A stretch of DNA of 64,000 nt from Beta vulgaris subsp. vulgaris (taxonomy: Eukaryota; Streptophyta; Magnoliopsida; Caryophyllales; Amaranthaceae): NCBI RefSeq assembly GCF_026745355.1, contig NC_079205.1, forward strand, positions 40,577,970-40,641,969, given 5' to 3'. Position numbers and translations under genes: made by a program. Shown piece by piece: positions 34,888 to 48,221 of the stretch. Each line of letters starts with the position of its first letter. Within the stretch, counting starts at the first letter, position 1. The notes under the pieces are model-generated. The model was not told the DNA's origin. It made no database searches and was given only the letters and a program-made list of their open reading frames with translations.

Positions 34888-36322
34888 TGACAAGCTAAAG
34901 TTGTATCACCTTATCAAAAGTAATCCTAAAGTCCTCTAACAAACAATAGTCAGGGAAGTAGGGTCGAATCCACAGAGAAACAATGTTCTTTTCCTAATTG
35001 TCAGTCAAATCTAGAGTATAGGAACGAGTTTTTATGAGTAATTATACTAAACTAGACTATAACTATATAAAGAATTATCAATAATAAGAAGTCTAGGGCA
35101 TAGGTTCACCAATGATCAATATTTCGGGATGAAACACAAAAAATCAACAATTAATAATGCAGTTAAATAGGTTGATTCGCTCTCTCAAGTCTAAATCAAC
35201 CATAGAACGGTATTAACAGGCTCTCGCAATTTATTAATACCAACTCTACCTATTGAAACTAGCCCTAATATCAAGTTTATACCTCTTGGCGCATAACCTA
35301 ATATTGCAACACTATAACGATCAAATCTGGCCAAATTCGATTGAATAGACATAAAAACATTCAATAGGAATCAATATACATCAATAAAAATCAATACTTT
35401 ATAAACATCCCTTCCTAATTGATCATGGATCCCTCTAAACCCTAGAAATAGACTACTCAATCATAATTGGGGAAAACATATTCATAATTAAATAAGCAAA
35501 CATGAATTAATAATCAAGGATTGAATAGGAATAAGAAGAGAAGAGAAATAATACCAATTGTAGAACCAATCTTGCAAAATCAAAGCTTCTATTGAAAATT
35601 CAATGTAAATTGGGGAAAAAACTAAACTAGGGTTCTTGACCAATTGAGAGAAAAAGAGTTCTAATCTCCAATGAATTAATGATGGAAAACACCAAATAGA
35701 AAATAAGATAGGAAATAATAATATTCCCCCGAGTCTTTATATCTTTCTATTTCCTAAAACAACTAGAAAAATAGAGTCTAGTTCGTCAAAAGATAAGGCC
35801 CTATTCGACTAAACAACACGGAATAACCCGCGTGCGCGGGTTTTCGTCCTGCAAAACAGCGCCAACTTGTAAAGACCATATCTCGCAAACTAGAAGTCGT
35901 ATCGGGGCGTGTGATACATAGTTGGAAAGCTCTTCAAGTCTAGTTTCAAACCCCACTGGAATCACTAAATTCAGATCTCTGGATAATGAGTTATGATCAA
36001 AAGAGTGCACATGACTCAATTTCCATACTTCTTTTAATATGTTTCCGCTATGTTTGGGTTGCAATCTGACTCGAAGATGCCCTTTGGACTTCTCATTTGA
36101 CTTAGCTCCTTGCTAGATGCTTCTCATGTTTAAGCTTGTCCAATAATACTCCAATTGTGTTCTCAATACCTGAAAACTATCAAAAACACCGAAAACACAC
36201 ACAAGAGTGATATCTTCTCAACTTAAGTAACTATATGCAATTATGGACTAAAAATGCAACTAAATGATCCTAAAATGCAACCTAAATGCATCATGAAATA
36301 CCTATATTCATATGACTCATCA
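34888..36322 (-). repeat. 3' LTR of the Athila element
   Basis: 1435 bp, plus-strand start TGACAAGCTAAAG and end TATGACTCATCA; matches 56161-57590 with scattered substitutions. Contains the GC palindrome CCCGCGTGCGCGGG near 35828. Confidence 0.93.
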
Positions 36323-36325
36323 AAC

Positions 36326-37784
36326 TCCCCCAAGCTAAATTGTTGCTTGTCCTCAAGCAATCAAACAATAGACACAGGAAGAAAATGATAACCTACAGTA
36401 TGGGACTAAAACAGGGTTAAGTACACAATCCAAAACACGAGAGATATCAATACTACACGAACCAAGCATCGAGTATCTACGAAACAAAGCCACATAGCAC
36501 GTCATGTGACCAATCAACTCAACAATCTTACCACAAACCCTTTCCCCCAAGCTGGACTTAACAAAACTTGACAGACCTCACTATAGATATGTGCACTAAT
36601 ACCCTCTTGTGTTTAGGGCAGAAATCAATGACACTCAACGGTCTCAACCTATATATATCAAGTCAGAAGAAGCAATACTCTTTAACTTTGACCTTTTGAC
36701 TCACCTTCAACACGAAAACGCAACACACAAAGATCAAGAGGACTTTCAAGGGTTGTAACGAGGCTAGGGTTAAGGGTATGGATCATATTTTGGGAAATGT
36801 GGTGGAAAAGCCAAGAAGGGAAGCAAATATCAATGTAAAAATGGCCGAACAAGGCATTCACAACTTCATATAACACCATCATTACCAAAATATCGCCACA
36901 ATATCTTCCATGCATAGTAACCCATATATGACCTTTTCACTTTTCTTTCAAAATATGTTCACTTCCTTTGTTTCTTTCATTTCTTTTTCTACATTGCCAA
37001 AATCTCTTTGAACTACATTCGAATTCAATGATAAAGCTCATTAATAACACTTTCCTACAACAAAACCACGCATCAACTACATCTACGTAATACAGTATGA
37101 CCAAAACTAACACTTGCTCCCCCAAGCTAGGCTTGGGACAATAATCAAATGAGGTTAAGGGTTGTAATATGGGTGAAAGTAGCAAACAAAGGTCAGGAAA
37201 TCTCAGTGGGGCTAGAGACGGGAAATATGTAAACAAGTAGAACTCTGGAGCTAAAATCATGAAATGAACGCTTCAATCATATCAAATAGTGTACACAATC
37301 AAGTATCAAGGAGTACCAGGTCAAAATCAAGACCAATACATCCATTGAGGAACTAATCACTCATGAAAGAACATAACTGACAGTAAAGTCAGTTTATTAG
37401 GCACATAAGCTCACATGGGTCAATTTTGTCTGCACAGTAAAGTTAAAGCCAGCCAGAGAGATCAAACAGTCTTACCAAGGCCAATCAATCGTATCACAAT
37501 TATGCTATGAAGAATCATGAAACCACTGTACAACAAAGCTGAAGAGCTGTAGTAGAGATATCCACAAAGTTCTCGAAGGTGTGCCAACAATAGTCCCATA
37601 GATGAAAACTAGAATGAAATGAGCTAGCTAAAATGCAACTATGATGCAACTAAGAAAGCAGTACATTTTTTCGGTTACAAGTAAAATCCTATTCCTAATG
37701 AACAGGCAAAAGCGTGTAACAACTACAAAGCAATAAAAACTACACTAGAAAGCAATAGAGGATATAATATCCCTCCCCCAAGCT
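36326..37784 (-). other. Athila 3' non-coding region with four polypurine motifs
   Basis: The minus strand carries AGCTTGGGGG at 36327-36336 (next to the LTR, the functional polypurine tract position) and again at 36544-36553, 37119-37128 and 37775-37784. No coding frame of note between them. Confidence 0.75.
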
Positions 37785-39227
37785 AAATAAAGCACAGTGT
37801 CTCACTGTGTAAAAAGTAAGGGAAGGGAAAAAAGAAAGCTAACGCAACGGGTGCTTCGTCCATCGAGGATGGCTCAGGAGTAGTGTCGACGCTAGAAGCG
37901 ATGAGGCCAGAAGCGTCTAGCGGCCGACGTAGATCACGGACCTCGGCACGAAGGTCCTCCACATGACGCTCAACAGTCTCGAGGCGAGATAATATCGTCG
38001 TCTGAAATAATGCAAAAGAACTCATGAAGCGACTAAAGCGGGCTTCCATGGTCTCAGGAAACATAGTACTACTGGACGAGGGGTCCTCGGAAACTGGAGG
38101 TGGGGGTGCTGCGAGTGTGGGAGAGACGACAGCTTCTGGGGTTGATAATGCAACACACTGAGGGCGCGGGAATGTCCCCTGAACTATGCCGCCTACCTCT
38201 ATAGTTTCAGAGATAGCACGGGGATTCCATAACCAAATACTAGAATCCTGAGGATGAGCACTAGGGAGAATATCATAGATGATTCGCTTTTCTGTGTAAT
38301 GACAAGGCTTAACGAACCATATATACATGTTCTTAGTGTGGTAGACGAGCCATCCATAATGATCCATAGAGGTGAGGTTAAGGAGGTTGGTGGAGGCAGA
38401 AGTCACTTTAAAGGCTAAATCGATGCCTCTGTCCAGAGCAAACACGGAAACAAACCCACCCATGGAGATATCACCTTTTTTAACATCCCGCTCCCAACGA
38501 AATCCACCCATAAGGAATTTAGCAAAGTTCACTTTCCGTGCACAGTCACGGGAGATAGAGAAAGAAACCACAAAAGTTTCAAATCTTGTAGAGTTACTTG
38601 CTCTGATTCCGATTTGGGACGGAAAAGTTGAAGTATAAAGCGGTGAAGCAGGCGGAGAGCAGGACAACCAATAGATGAGGAGTTGCTAGAACCCGATGCC
38701 TAATCAGAACGCCCAGTAATCTTCTTCCAAAAGGAGATGGGATCAAAATTATCACAATTTGGGTCATCTTGTAATTGCATGAAGGTAGATGGACCGACAT
38801 GACCCCCTGTAGGCCAACCAAACAGAATATTTATCTCATCCCAAGACATGATATGCTCGGTACCCTCAAGGGTGAATACTACACCACCTTTCGACGTCCC
38901 CACTGCAAGGGAATCCAGAAATTCAACCACGAGCTCAGGACAAATCCGCTCGTTCAATCGGAATACTCGGCCCCAATGATGTGTCTGCTCAACGTACTCA
39001 AAAGCCCAATCAAAACCTATCTTAGTCACGACATTCAGAGAGAAATAGAGGGTGGGGGCGATGGTGCGCTTTTGGAGTGTAGCAAGGCGCATTTGGGAAG
39101 TGGAGGGTGAGAGTGAGGAAGAAGGTGGAGGGGGTGGAGGGGTTGAAGTGGATGTGGTGGCTTTGGAAGTGGTGGTTTCAGAAGTGGTGGCTTTAGGTGC
39201 TTTGGATTTTGAAGTTGTGGAAGTCAT
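37783..39227 (-). pseudogene. Athila post-pol ORF (ATHILA ORF-1-like), broken
   Basis: The upstream part (39227-38700) starts MTSTTSKSKAPKATTSETTT with a Ser/Thr/Pro-rich head, then LNERICPELVVEFLDSLAV and IMSWDEINILFGWPTGGH, motifs of the ATHILA ORF family of plant retroelements. A stop at 38700-38702 and a frameshift separate it from the downstream frame (38667-37783). That frame has HYGWLVYHTKNMYIWFVKP and a heptad-like C-terminal helix (SRLETVERHVEDLRAEVRDL). It sits where an env-like ORF lies in Athila elements. I see no clear signal peptide or membrane segment, so an envelope role is not supported here. Confidence 0.75.
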
Positions 39228-39824
39228 TGAAGGTGGTTTGGAGGGGTTTTTTTTATGTATTTTTCGTGAGTGCTAATTGGGATTGTAGATGGGTTTAGGC
39301 TTAGACAAGACTCTCGCGGATGATCTCATGACACTTTTGAGCACACAACTAAGAACAATCACCACGAAACAATCACAATAACTTCACAATCAATCTAATC
39401 ACCACACAACCAATGTGATACCAAGCAATTCAATCTCAACTATATGTCGCCACCAAGGGACCCAAAATACTGTCAATTGCAATTAGAAATTCAACACGAT
39501 CTAGGCACCAATCAAGATTGATCAACAATAAACAACTTGAATAGCAACCAGGTACCAATAATGAGTAGTAGGCACAAACAATAAGTGTTCAAAATTCGGA
39601 ATGAAAGTGAACAAATTGAAAACTTACTACCACGTGAAGTACAAGATGGATTGATGTAGGGGACTTGATTGTGGAAATCTAAGTATGTGTCCAAGAGTCC
39701 CAATTGAAATTTTAAAGCACATTCAAGAAGAAACCCCAATTCAATGAGAAAGTTTAGGGTTTGAAGAGTATGTGAATGGAAAAGGGGGGAGGTGGCGTTG
39801 TGGATGGGCAGTGGCCAAGGGAGA

Positions 39825-40062
39825 CGCTTCGCCGGCGGGTCGGGACTGGTCGGACGCCCGCCGGTCGTCGGTCGAGATGAGGGAGGGTGAGGGCGAGGGT
39901 GTGGGGTCGAGAGGGGTCGAGAGGGGTGCGGGGTCGAGAGGGGTTGAGAACGGTTGAAAGGGGTGCGGTCGCTTCGCCGGCAGGTCGGGGCTGGTCGGAC
40001 GCCCGCTGGTCGTCGGTCGAGATGAGGGAGGGTGAGGTCGAGGGTATGGGGTCGAGAGGGTG
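39825..40062. repeat. GC-rich tandem duplication in Athila
   Basis: A segment of about 90 bp with GCTTCGCCGGC, GGTCGGACGCCCGC and GGTCGTCGGTCGAGATGAGG occurs at 39825 and again at 39970, 145 bp apart, joined by GGGGTCGAGAGG repeats. Confidence 0.85.
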
Positions 40063-40135
40063 TGAGGGGTGGTTTTTTTTTTATTTGTTTTTTGTTTTTG
40101 GGTTGTGTTCGGATGGTATTAGGACACTCGAAAAC

Positions 40136-40354
40136 CTGCGGGCGCAGGCTCGACCCCGCGGCCCGGCAGAATATTTGTGAGATGGGAAGAGTGTTGGCCG
40201 CGGGCGCGCTCTATACCCCGCGGGCTGGCAGGAGAATTGTGAGAGTGGTTCGTTGCTGGCCGCGGGCGCGGGCTATACCCCGCGAGCTGGCAGAAGAATG
40301 GTGAGGGTGGAACCGAATTCCTGCGGGCGCGGGCTAAATCCCGCGGTTGAGCAG
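40136..40354. repeat. Four ~62-bp palindromic GC-rich repeats in Athila
   Basis: Starts near 40136, 40198, 40260 and 40321, each with a core like CGCGGGCGCGGGCTATACCC followed by CGCGG. Cores are imperfect palindromes and resemble the palindrome in the LTR. They lie between integrase and the post-pol ORF. Confidence 0.85.
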
Positions 40355-40739
40355 TAATTGTCAATGTAAAGCATGTGAAATCCCGCGGGAGCATGTTTGA
40401 GCTTGTGCTTTCACCTAGGGTCAAAATTAGCTCACCAAAACCACTAAACAACACTTGTTAGCATGGTTAGTCTAATAAAAAAAAATGAAGATTGAATTCA
40501 AGTGAATTCAAAAACTAAAAGAAACTACGAAAGAAACTAACTAAACTAAAAAATAAGAAACGAATTCAAGTGAATTCAAGTGAATTCAAGATGAAAATAT
40601 TTTTGTTCTTTGCTTTTTTTTTTTTTTTGAAAATAGGTAAAAGAAAAGGAAGAGTTAGAGATTCGGGTTGCCTCCCGAATAGCGCTGGTTTATGCAGGTC
40701 CCGCACGACCGTTTACCTCTTTTCAATGACTAGTAAGGG

Positions 40740-43500
40740 GTAGGTGTTTGGAGGTAGAGTACCTCAACTAGACCCACAGGAGCGCCTTCATAGTACAACT
40801 TCAGACGTTGACCATTCACCTTGAACCTTCACCTTTTTCGTTCATAATCTCACAGAACCGAACATGTTCACTCTGGTAACTGTGAAAGGGCCTGACCATC
40901 TAGACTTTAACTTTCCAGGAAAGATTTTTAGCCTAGATTATAGAGTAAAACCTTATCTCCAATCGTGAACTCCCGAGGGAGGATCTTTTTGTCATGCCAC
41001 TTCTTGGTTTTCTCCTTGTATACTCGTGCACTATCATAGCTACAACCGAAACTCATCAAGCTCATTGAGTTGTAGAAGACGTTTCTCCCCTGCAAGCTTT
41101 TGATCCATATTAAGCTCCTTGATCGCCCAAAAAGCTTTATATTCTAATTCAACGGGGAGGTGGCACGCTTTCCTATACACAAGCCTATACGGTGAAGTAC
41201 CAATTGGTGTCTTGAATGCAGTTCTGTAAGCCCAGAGTGTGTCATCTAATTTCGTGCTCCAATCCTTCCTAGACCTTGCAACTACCTTCTCAAGAATGGA
41301 CTTAATTTCGCGGTTTGAAACCTCTACTTGCCCACTCGTTTGAGGATGGTATGCTAATCCGTACGGTGGTAGACTCCATATTTCTTCAAAAGGGTGTCTA
41401 AATGTCGTTCATGAAAATGGGAGCCTCCATCACTAATCACAGCTCGTGGGACCCCAAACCTTGGAAATATGATCTTCTTGAACAAAGCTATGACTACCTT
41501 AGAATCATTAGTAGGAGATGCCACGGCTTCAACCCATTAGAGACATAATCCACACAACCAATATGTAGCAATTTCCATTGGAGAGGGAACGGTCCCATAA
41601 AATCAATACCCCAAACATCGAAGATTTTAACTTCTAGAATACCTGTTTGGGGCATCTCATGCCTTCTCGAAATATTGCCGGTCCTCTGGCAAGCGTCACA
41701 TGACATGATGAAAGACTGTGCATCCTTGAACATTGTCGGCCAAAAGAAACCCGACTCATGGAGCTTTCAACAGTCCTGGAAGGGCCATGATGCCCTCCAT
41801 AGGTGAGTTATGGCAACGATTCAGGACTCGATTGACCTCCCATTCACGGGCACATTTTCGAAAAAGACCATCTGAACATTCACGAAACAAGTGAGGATCA
41901 TCCCAAAAGTAGAATTTAACATCATGGAGGAACCTTTTCTTCTGTTGGTAGGACATATCAGGAGGTACTACACCGCCTACCAAGTAATATGGGTAGTCGG
42001 CAAACCAAGGAATCTGTGCTGTGACTGCATATAAATGATCGTCAGGAAAAGAATCATCTATAGGAGTTGAGTTCATACCATCTTCATGCCTGATCCTTGA
42101 CAGGTGGTCTGCAACTACGTTCTCTGCGCCCTTCTTATCACGAATTTCTATGTCGAACTCTTGGAGTAAGAGAATCCATCGAATGAGCCTAGGCTTAGCT
42201 TCCTTCTTAGAGAGAAGGTACTTCAAAGCAGCATGATCTGTGTAGATAATAACTTTAGAGCCAATCAGATAAGATCTGAACTTCTCTAAAGCATAGCAAT
42301 AGCCAAAAGCTCCTTTTCTGTAGTAGCATAGTTGACTTGAGCCTCGTCCAATGTCTTGCTAGCGTAGTAGATTGCATGCAAGACCTTATCCTTGCTTGAC
42401 CAAGTACGGCTCCAACCGCATAATCACTTGCGGCACACATTATCTCGAAAGGGAGTTCCCAATCGGGAGAGCAATAATAGGTGCAGTTATTAAAGCTTGC
42501 TTGAACCTGTCAAAAGACTCAAGACACTCATAAGTAAAAACAAATGGAGCATCCTTAAGAAGGAGTTGGGTCAGTGGTTTAGCAATTTTTAAAAATCCTT
42601 GATAAAACGGCGATAAAATCCCGCATGACCAAGGAAGCTTCGTACCCCTTTAACATTAGCTGGTGGGGGTAATTGCTCAATCACTTGGACCTTAGCTCGA
42701 TCAACTTGGATGCCCCTATCAGAAACAATATGGCCTAAGACAACTCCTTCAGTCACCATGAAATGACACTTTTCCCAGTTTAAGACCAAATACACTCTTC
42801 ACATCTTTTCAGGACTTTAGTGAGATTAACTAAGCATGTATCGAACGTAGAACCATACACACTAAAATCATCCATAAAGACTTCCATGATAGACTCGATG
42901 AACTCAGAAAAGATACTCATCATGCAGCGTTGAAAGGTGGCAGGGGCATTACACAAACCAAAGGGCATTCTACGATATGCAAAAGTGCCATAAGGGCATG
43001 TGAATGTGGTCTTTTCTTGATCATCAGGATGAATGGGAATTTGGAAGAAACCTGAATACCCATCCAAATAGCAAAATATTTATGACAAGCCAACCTTTCA
43101 AGCATTTGGTCAATAAAAGGTAGAGGGAAGTGGTCCTTTTTAGTGGCCATGTTGAGTCTCCTATAGTCTATACACATACGCCATCCAGTCACAGTTCTAG
43201 TAGGAATTAACTCATTCTTTTCATTTTTCACAACAGTCATGCCACCTTTTTTGGTACTACTTGGACAGGACTTACCCACTTAGAGTCAGCAATAGGGTAG
43301 ATAATACCTGCATCGAGTAGTTTCATCACCTCTTTCTTGACCACTTCCTGCATGTTTGGTTCAATCTCCTTTGTGGTTGAATGCACGGCTTATGTCATCC
43401 TCGAGGTGTATCCTGTGCATACAAAAATCGGGGCTAATACCCTTAAATCATCAATACTGTACCCTATAGCCTTCTTGTGATTTTTCAGAACAACTAGAAG
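40740..43500 (-). pseudogene. Athila RT, RNase H and integrase
   Basis: RT (about 43280-42590): RMCIDYRRLNMATKKDHFPL, FAYRRMPFGLCNAPATFQRC, and the catalytic FMDDFSVYGSTFDTCL, then GHAGFYRRFIKDF. RNase H: ASDYAVGAVLGQ (about 42400-42440) and [19 protein letters not shown]. Integrase: zinc-binding CDACQRTGNISRRHEMPQ, core FDVWGIDFMGPFP (41494-41733), and a C-terminal end near 40750 with a [14 protein letters not shown] stretch. Two frameshifts within RT and several more in RNase H and integrase interrupt it, but all domains are present in the normal order and the RT catalytic motif is intact. Confidence 0.85.
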
Positions 43501-44210
43501 TTTGGAAAGTTGGCTATCATCGAGTGCAGCACTGACAATACAGGATCTAACTCTTGCTCATCTAAAAAACATACTTCAAGTGAGAGGGGAGGTTTAAGTT
43601 CGGGTTTCTTTACCTCAACATTACACACAGATCGATCGAACCTCTTTACCTGTTGGCATCCATCAAGGTCAGATTCTTCACTTGCTAGCATCTTCTCAAT
43701 AGCATCTACTTCATTGCTCCATATACTGCCATCACCTGTGGAAGAATCAAGACAAAGTACCGCCTCCAAGAAGTCTCCATAGAGAGCTTGGGGCATGTTA
43801 TCATGGCAAATTACATCAACCACATCAATACTACAACACTTTTCCTCTAGCATAGGACTTTTCAAAGCAGTGCTTAGATTAAAAGTGACCTCATCATCTC
43901 CAACAGATAGTGTAAGCTTACCATTTTTCACATCAATCACGGCACCTGCAGTATGAAGGAATGGCCTACCCAAAATGATTGGAATTTGCCTATCTTCCTC
44001 CATATCAAGTACAACAAAGTCCACGGGAATAAAAAATTTACCTACTCTAACAGGACATCCTCTAAAATACCTAGGGGGTATTTAACAGAACGGTCAACCA
44101 TTTGTAGAGTAATATTGGTAACTTTCAAACTTCCCATATTCAATTTTGAGGAAACAGACAATGGCATAACACTCACACTAGCCCCCAAATCACATAAAGC
44201 TTTATCAATG
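43494..44210 (-). pseudogene. Athila protease region
   Basis: The active-site motif DLGASVSVMPLSVSSKL lies at about 44150-44197 and is followed, after a frame break near 44030-44090, by MDFVVLDMEEDRQIPIILGR and PFLHTAGAVIDVKNGKLTLS (44024-43494). The order is that of an aspartic protease joined to an Athila linker before RT. Confidence 0.8.
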
Positions 44211-44548
44211 AACAAACTACCAATGTGACAAGGTATAGAGAAACTACCAGGTCTTTTAATTTTGGTGGAGATTTATTTTGTAAAAGGCACTACATTCTTC
44301 AGTAAAAGCAACGTCTCCACCTCGTTAAAAGCCCTTTTCCTAGTCAAGATATCTTTCATAAATTTGCATAAGCAGGCACTTGAGTAATTAATTCCGTGAA
44401 AGGAACTGTTACCTGAAGATTCTTGACGACTTCCAAAAACTTACCAAATTGCTTGTCTAGCTTACTCTTGAGGTGACGATTGGGGAAAGGAAGTTTGATA
44501 GGAGGAACCTCAATAGCAGGCTTTTTGGCTTCATTGGTCTCTTCATGT

Positions 44549-46108
44549 TCAGTGCTTGCTTAGAGTTCTCCTTGTCATTTTTGCTTCAGCTGGGACCTGT
44601 TCCTCATCATTTTTCACACTCAAAGTATCATCAATAGGCATGGGTGGTCCATTATAGTGAGAACCACTTCGGAGAGTGATGGCATTTGCCGAATCTGTAG
44701 GCTGAACAGGTTGTGCTGGAAGAGCACCTTGTTGGCGAGTAGAGTTCGAAGTAGCCAATTGTGCCAACTGATTCTCCAACATCTTATTGTGAGCAAGAAT
44801 GGACTCAATTTGTGCTTTGTCAGCTTGTCTATCTTTTTGCATTTGTAGCATCATATTTCTCATCTCAACCATCATTGGATCGGCAGGAGGTCTAGAGAAA
44901 CCAGGAGGGTGTTGAGAAGGTTGTTGGTAATACCGCTGGTTCAATTGTTGTGTTTGTGGTTGTGGTGTAGGAGGATTTAGGACATTAGTGCTCTTGTAAG
45001 ACAATTAGGATGATTTCTCAACCCGGATTGTATGTGTTGGAGTATGGGTTGTTCGGCCGATATGTTTGAAAAGCATTAACTTGTTCGAGAGAACTCGACA
45101 CTCTTGTGCCCAATGTCCAACTATGACCCAATTATCACACAAAATCTCGGATGTAGTACCCAAAGCACAACACTTGCAGGAGAGGAGAGTGTGCATATTG
45201 TCAAGCTTATTGATGATTGCATTCATCTGTGCAGCTAATAGGGATATAGAATCTATCTCATGCTTTCCACCCTTGTTAGCTAGTCCTCGAGGATTGCCAT
45301 ATTGAGAGTTGTGAATAGCCATCTCCTCGATTAAATCATGTGCAGCATCAATTTCTAGTTTCATTAATCTCCCATTTGCTGCAGAGTCAAGGATAAGTCT
45401 CGAGTTGTTCCCCAAACCATTGTAGAATCCCTGAAGTAGGAACCATTTTTGTAGACCATGATGGGGACATTCTCTCTGAAGATCATTAAATCTTTCCCAT
45501 GCCTCATGTAAAGACTCATCAGTCCCTTGGGTGAAATTTGTAATCTGACTACGCAACCTAGCAGTCTTCTCTGGAGGGTAGTACTTTCTGTAGAAAGCTA
45601 GGGCCAGGGTATTCCAATTAGTGATCCCAATAGTGGCTCGATTAATCCCATTGTACCACATCTTTGCCTTGTCTCGAAGTGAAGATGGGAAGAGAATCTC
45701 CCGAATCTGATCTTGTGTCACTCCCTGCTGCTTAATGGTAGAGTAATATTGGCAGAAATCCTGATAATGAAGATTAGGGTCTTCATTAGGTCCACCACCA
45801 AATTGTTTTCTTTCGATCATGTTTAATAATGCAGGTTTGATCTCGAAATTTACAGCTTCGATTTCAGGCATTTGATTGCTCTTGGGAAGTTCAGCCAAAG
45901 AGGGTGGGGAAAAGACAGTAAGCCTCTAAGCCATCTCTGATTCTGGTGGAGTAATAGAGACAATGCTGCTAGAATCAGAGTCAGAATCCAAGGGATTATC
46001 TTCCCTTGAATTATCTCGCAACTGTCTGGAAAAGTTCTTCTGTCTATGAAAGGATCTTTCGATTTCAGGATCAAACGGTAGACAATCTGAACTCAAACTC
46101 CTGTGCAT
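44549..46108 (-). pseudogene. Athila gag
   Basis: Likely start at ATG 46108-46106 (MHRSLSSDCLPFDPEIERSF). An in-frame TAG at 45926-45928 interrupts it, after which the same frame continues to 45005 with the core motifs EAVNFEIKPALLNMIERKQF, LRDKAKMWYNGI, FYRKYYPPEKTARLRSQITN and LQRECPHHGLQKWFLLQGFY. The cysteine region near 45100-45200 is degenerate. After a frameshift the proline/glutamine-rich tail and coiled coil (MVEMRNMMLQMQKDRQADKA, NAITLRSG) follow at 45004-44549. This is the structural protein of the element. Confidence 0.85.
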
Positions 46109-46154
46109 AGAAGAACTAAAGAACAAACAATTAAGAGATTTCGTCCCAAAGAAC

Positions 46155-46159
46155 AAGTG
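46155..46159. other. Target duplication AAGTG of the Sirevirus (left)
   Basis: Same five bases directly follow the right LTR at 56068-56072; the site lies in the Athila leader between primer-binding site and gag. Confidence 0.95.
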
Positions 46160-48221
46160 TGTTGAGTCATGTAGTATTTTAATGATTGTAAACAAATGAT
46201 GATTATCTAACTAACATGTGTGTTTGAGATGTGCATATTACATTAACATTAAACAAGTCATCAAAGGTTGAATATATCACATCATGAAGGTTTCCACAAG
46301 TGAAGTTCCTAAAAGAGTTCCTATAAGGAACACAAATAGAGCGGTTCCTAGGTACATCCTATGAGGAACATTGAATATGAAGTTCTGGAGCAGTTCCTGA
46401 GTGGGAGCAGCAATATAACGTTTCAGAGTTGAAACAAGAAGTTCCTGAGCAGGAACTATGAGTGCGAAGTTTCTTAAAGGAACTAGCACACTGAAGTTCC
46501 AAAGGTGGAGCTATCAACATGCGGTTCTTGAGTTGGAGCAGCATGGAGCATGAAGGCAGAAAATATGAGTTTATTTTCTAGGATTCATGTAAGTATATGG
46601 AAACATGAAAGGTAATGGAACAAGGTCTAAAGGAACTCGTAAGGTCAAAGGAACTCGTGGAACTTAGAGTCAAAAGTATTTAAGAGTCAATAAATCTGAT
46701 GCATATTATTATCTTAATCTATAAGAATTTATTAAGAGTTTATTTCTTAATAAATCTCTACGTGGTTAAATATTTATAAATAATATGTGTTAGTTGTTTT
46801 AGGATAAGTTTTAGTTTTAAAATAAAAGATAAGTTTTTAATAAAATCGGTTTCTTTAGGAATCTGATTTTAATTAATTTAATTTTATCTTTTTAGTTTTT
46901 GGAAATAAAAAGCTAGATTTATAATACGTATAATGAGTATTGTTAAAGAAATTGTCTGTCTGTTCCTCTCTAAAGGAACAGACGTGGTAGTCTATTAATC
47001 TAAGTTAAAGGAACTAACTATTAAAAGGAACTAGACTTAGGATGGAGCATTACAACGGTACAGTTATGTCAGTTGAGTAAAATATGCCTAGATTATGGTA
47101 ACCGTTTTATTTAAGGAAAAATCTGATTTTATGGAAAATCTTTTTAAGGAAAAGATTTTATTTTTAAAAGATAATAAAAATATTATTGGTTTTTAGGAAG
47201 AAATTTAAAGATAATATTTTTATTAAAATAATTTAATTTCAGATTTAATAATTAATATGTTTTTAATTAAATCAGATTTTCAAATTAATGCTCAAAGTGG
47301 TTGCTAAAATTTAGGAAGCAGTAACTTAATTCTCTCCCAGTTTAACAGTGATCATGGAGATCATGGGATGTGTTAAGGAACGTGTTCCTTAAGGGAAGGA
47401 ACATCATGGGATAATGGTTTAACCACTAACACATGATTCATCCCACGTTCATTCTAAAAGACTGCTATAAATATACAAGTTCAATTGAGTTTCAATTGTC
47501 TGACTATGTCTTCCATAGTGTTAGTCTTCATAGTTTAGACTTATGTCATTCCATAAGTTTGGCTTAAGGAATAGCGTTACAAAAAAATATTTTTTTATTC
47601 CTTGTTTGAGTCAGTTCCTTTGAGTTTCAAGTTCCTACGAGTGCCATGTTCCTTTACAGTTATTCAGTTTCTATATACTAGAGTTAAACCAAATTATCAA
47701 GCGTCTGTATTTGAGTTTGGGGTTAAAGGGTTTGAGTGAACTCTTGTAATGGGAACTTGGTAAAGGGTTTGAGTGAATTCTTGTATCAGTTCGAGTTAGG
47801 AACTTGAGTAAGTTCGAGTTAGGAACTTGAGATTAATCTTGTTGGTATGCGTAGACTTAGGGTGAAGTCTATCTAGGGGTGAAGGGTTTGAGTAAACCTT
47901 TTGTAAAGAGTTGTGGGAACTCTTGAAAGACTTAGAGTTAAGTCTAGAGTATAGAGTGGAGATTGTGAGAGAGTTGGAGTTCCGAGTGGAACTTGAGTAT
48001 GTAATAGGTTGAATCATAGGAGATTTCCTATTATAGTGAAGAGTTTAAATCCTGAGTAGGTCGTGGTTTTTCTTCTTGTATTGAGACAAGAAGTTTCCAC
48101 GTAAAAATCTCTCTTGCACTTTCAGTTCCTTATTGCTTATGTTTTAAATTCCGCATTATTTGGGCAATAAGTTCCACACTACAATTCACCCCCCTCTTGT
48201 AGTGTTCCTAGTGAAATAACA
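46160..48221 (+). repeat. 5' LTR of the Sirevirus
   Basis: TATA box TATAAATA at 47466-47473; C-rich tract CACCCCCCTCTTGTAGTG near the 3' end. Rich in GGAACT/AGTTCC motifs in both orientations. Confidence 0.95.

Noticed and set aside
39772..40454. Several overlapping frames of 61-111 residues on both strands
   Set aside because: They are by-products of the GC-rich repeats in Athila; no conserved motif and both strands are open alike.
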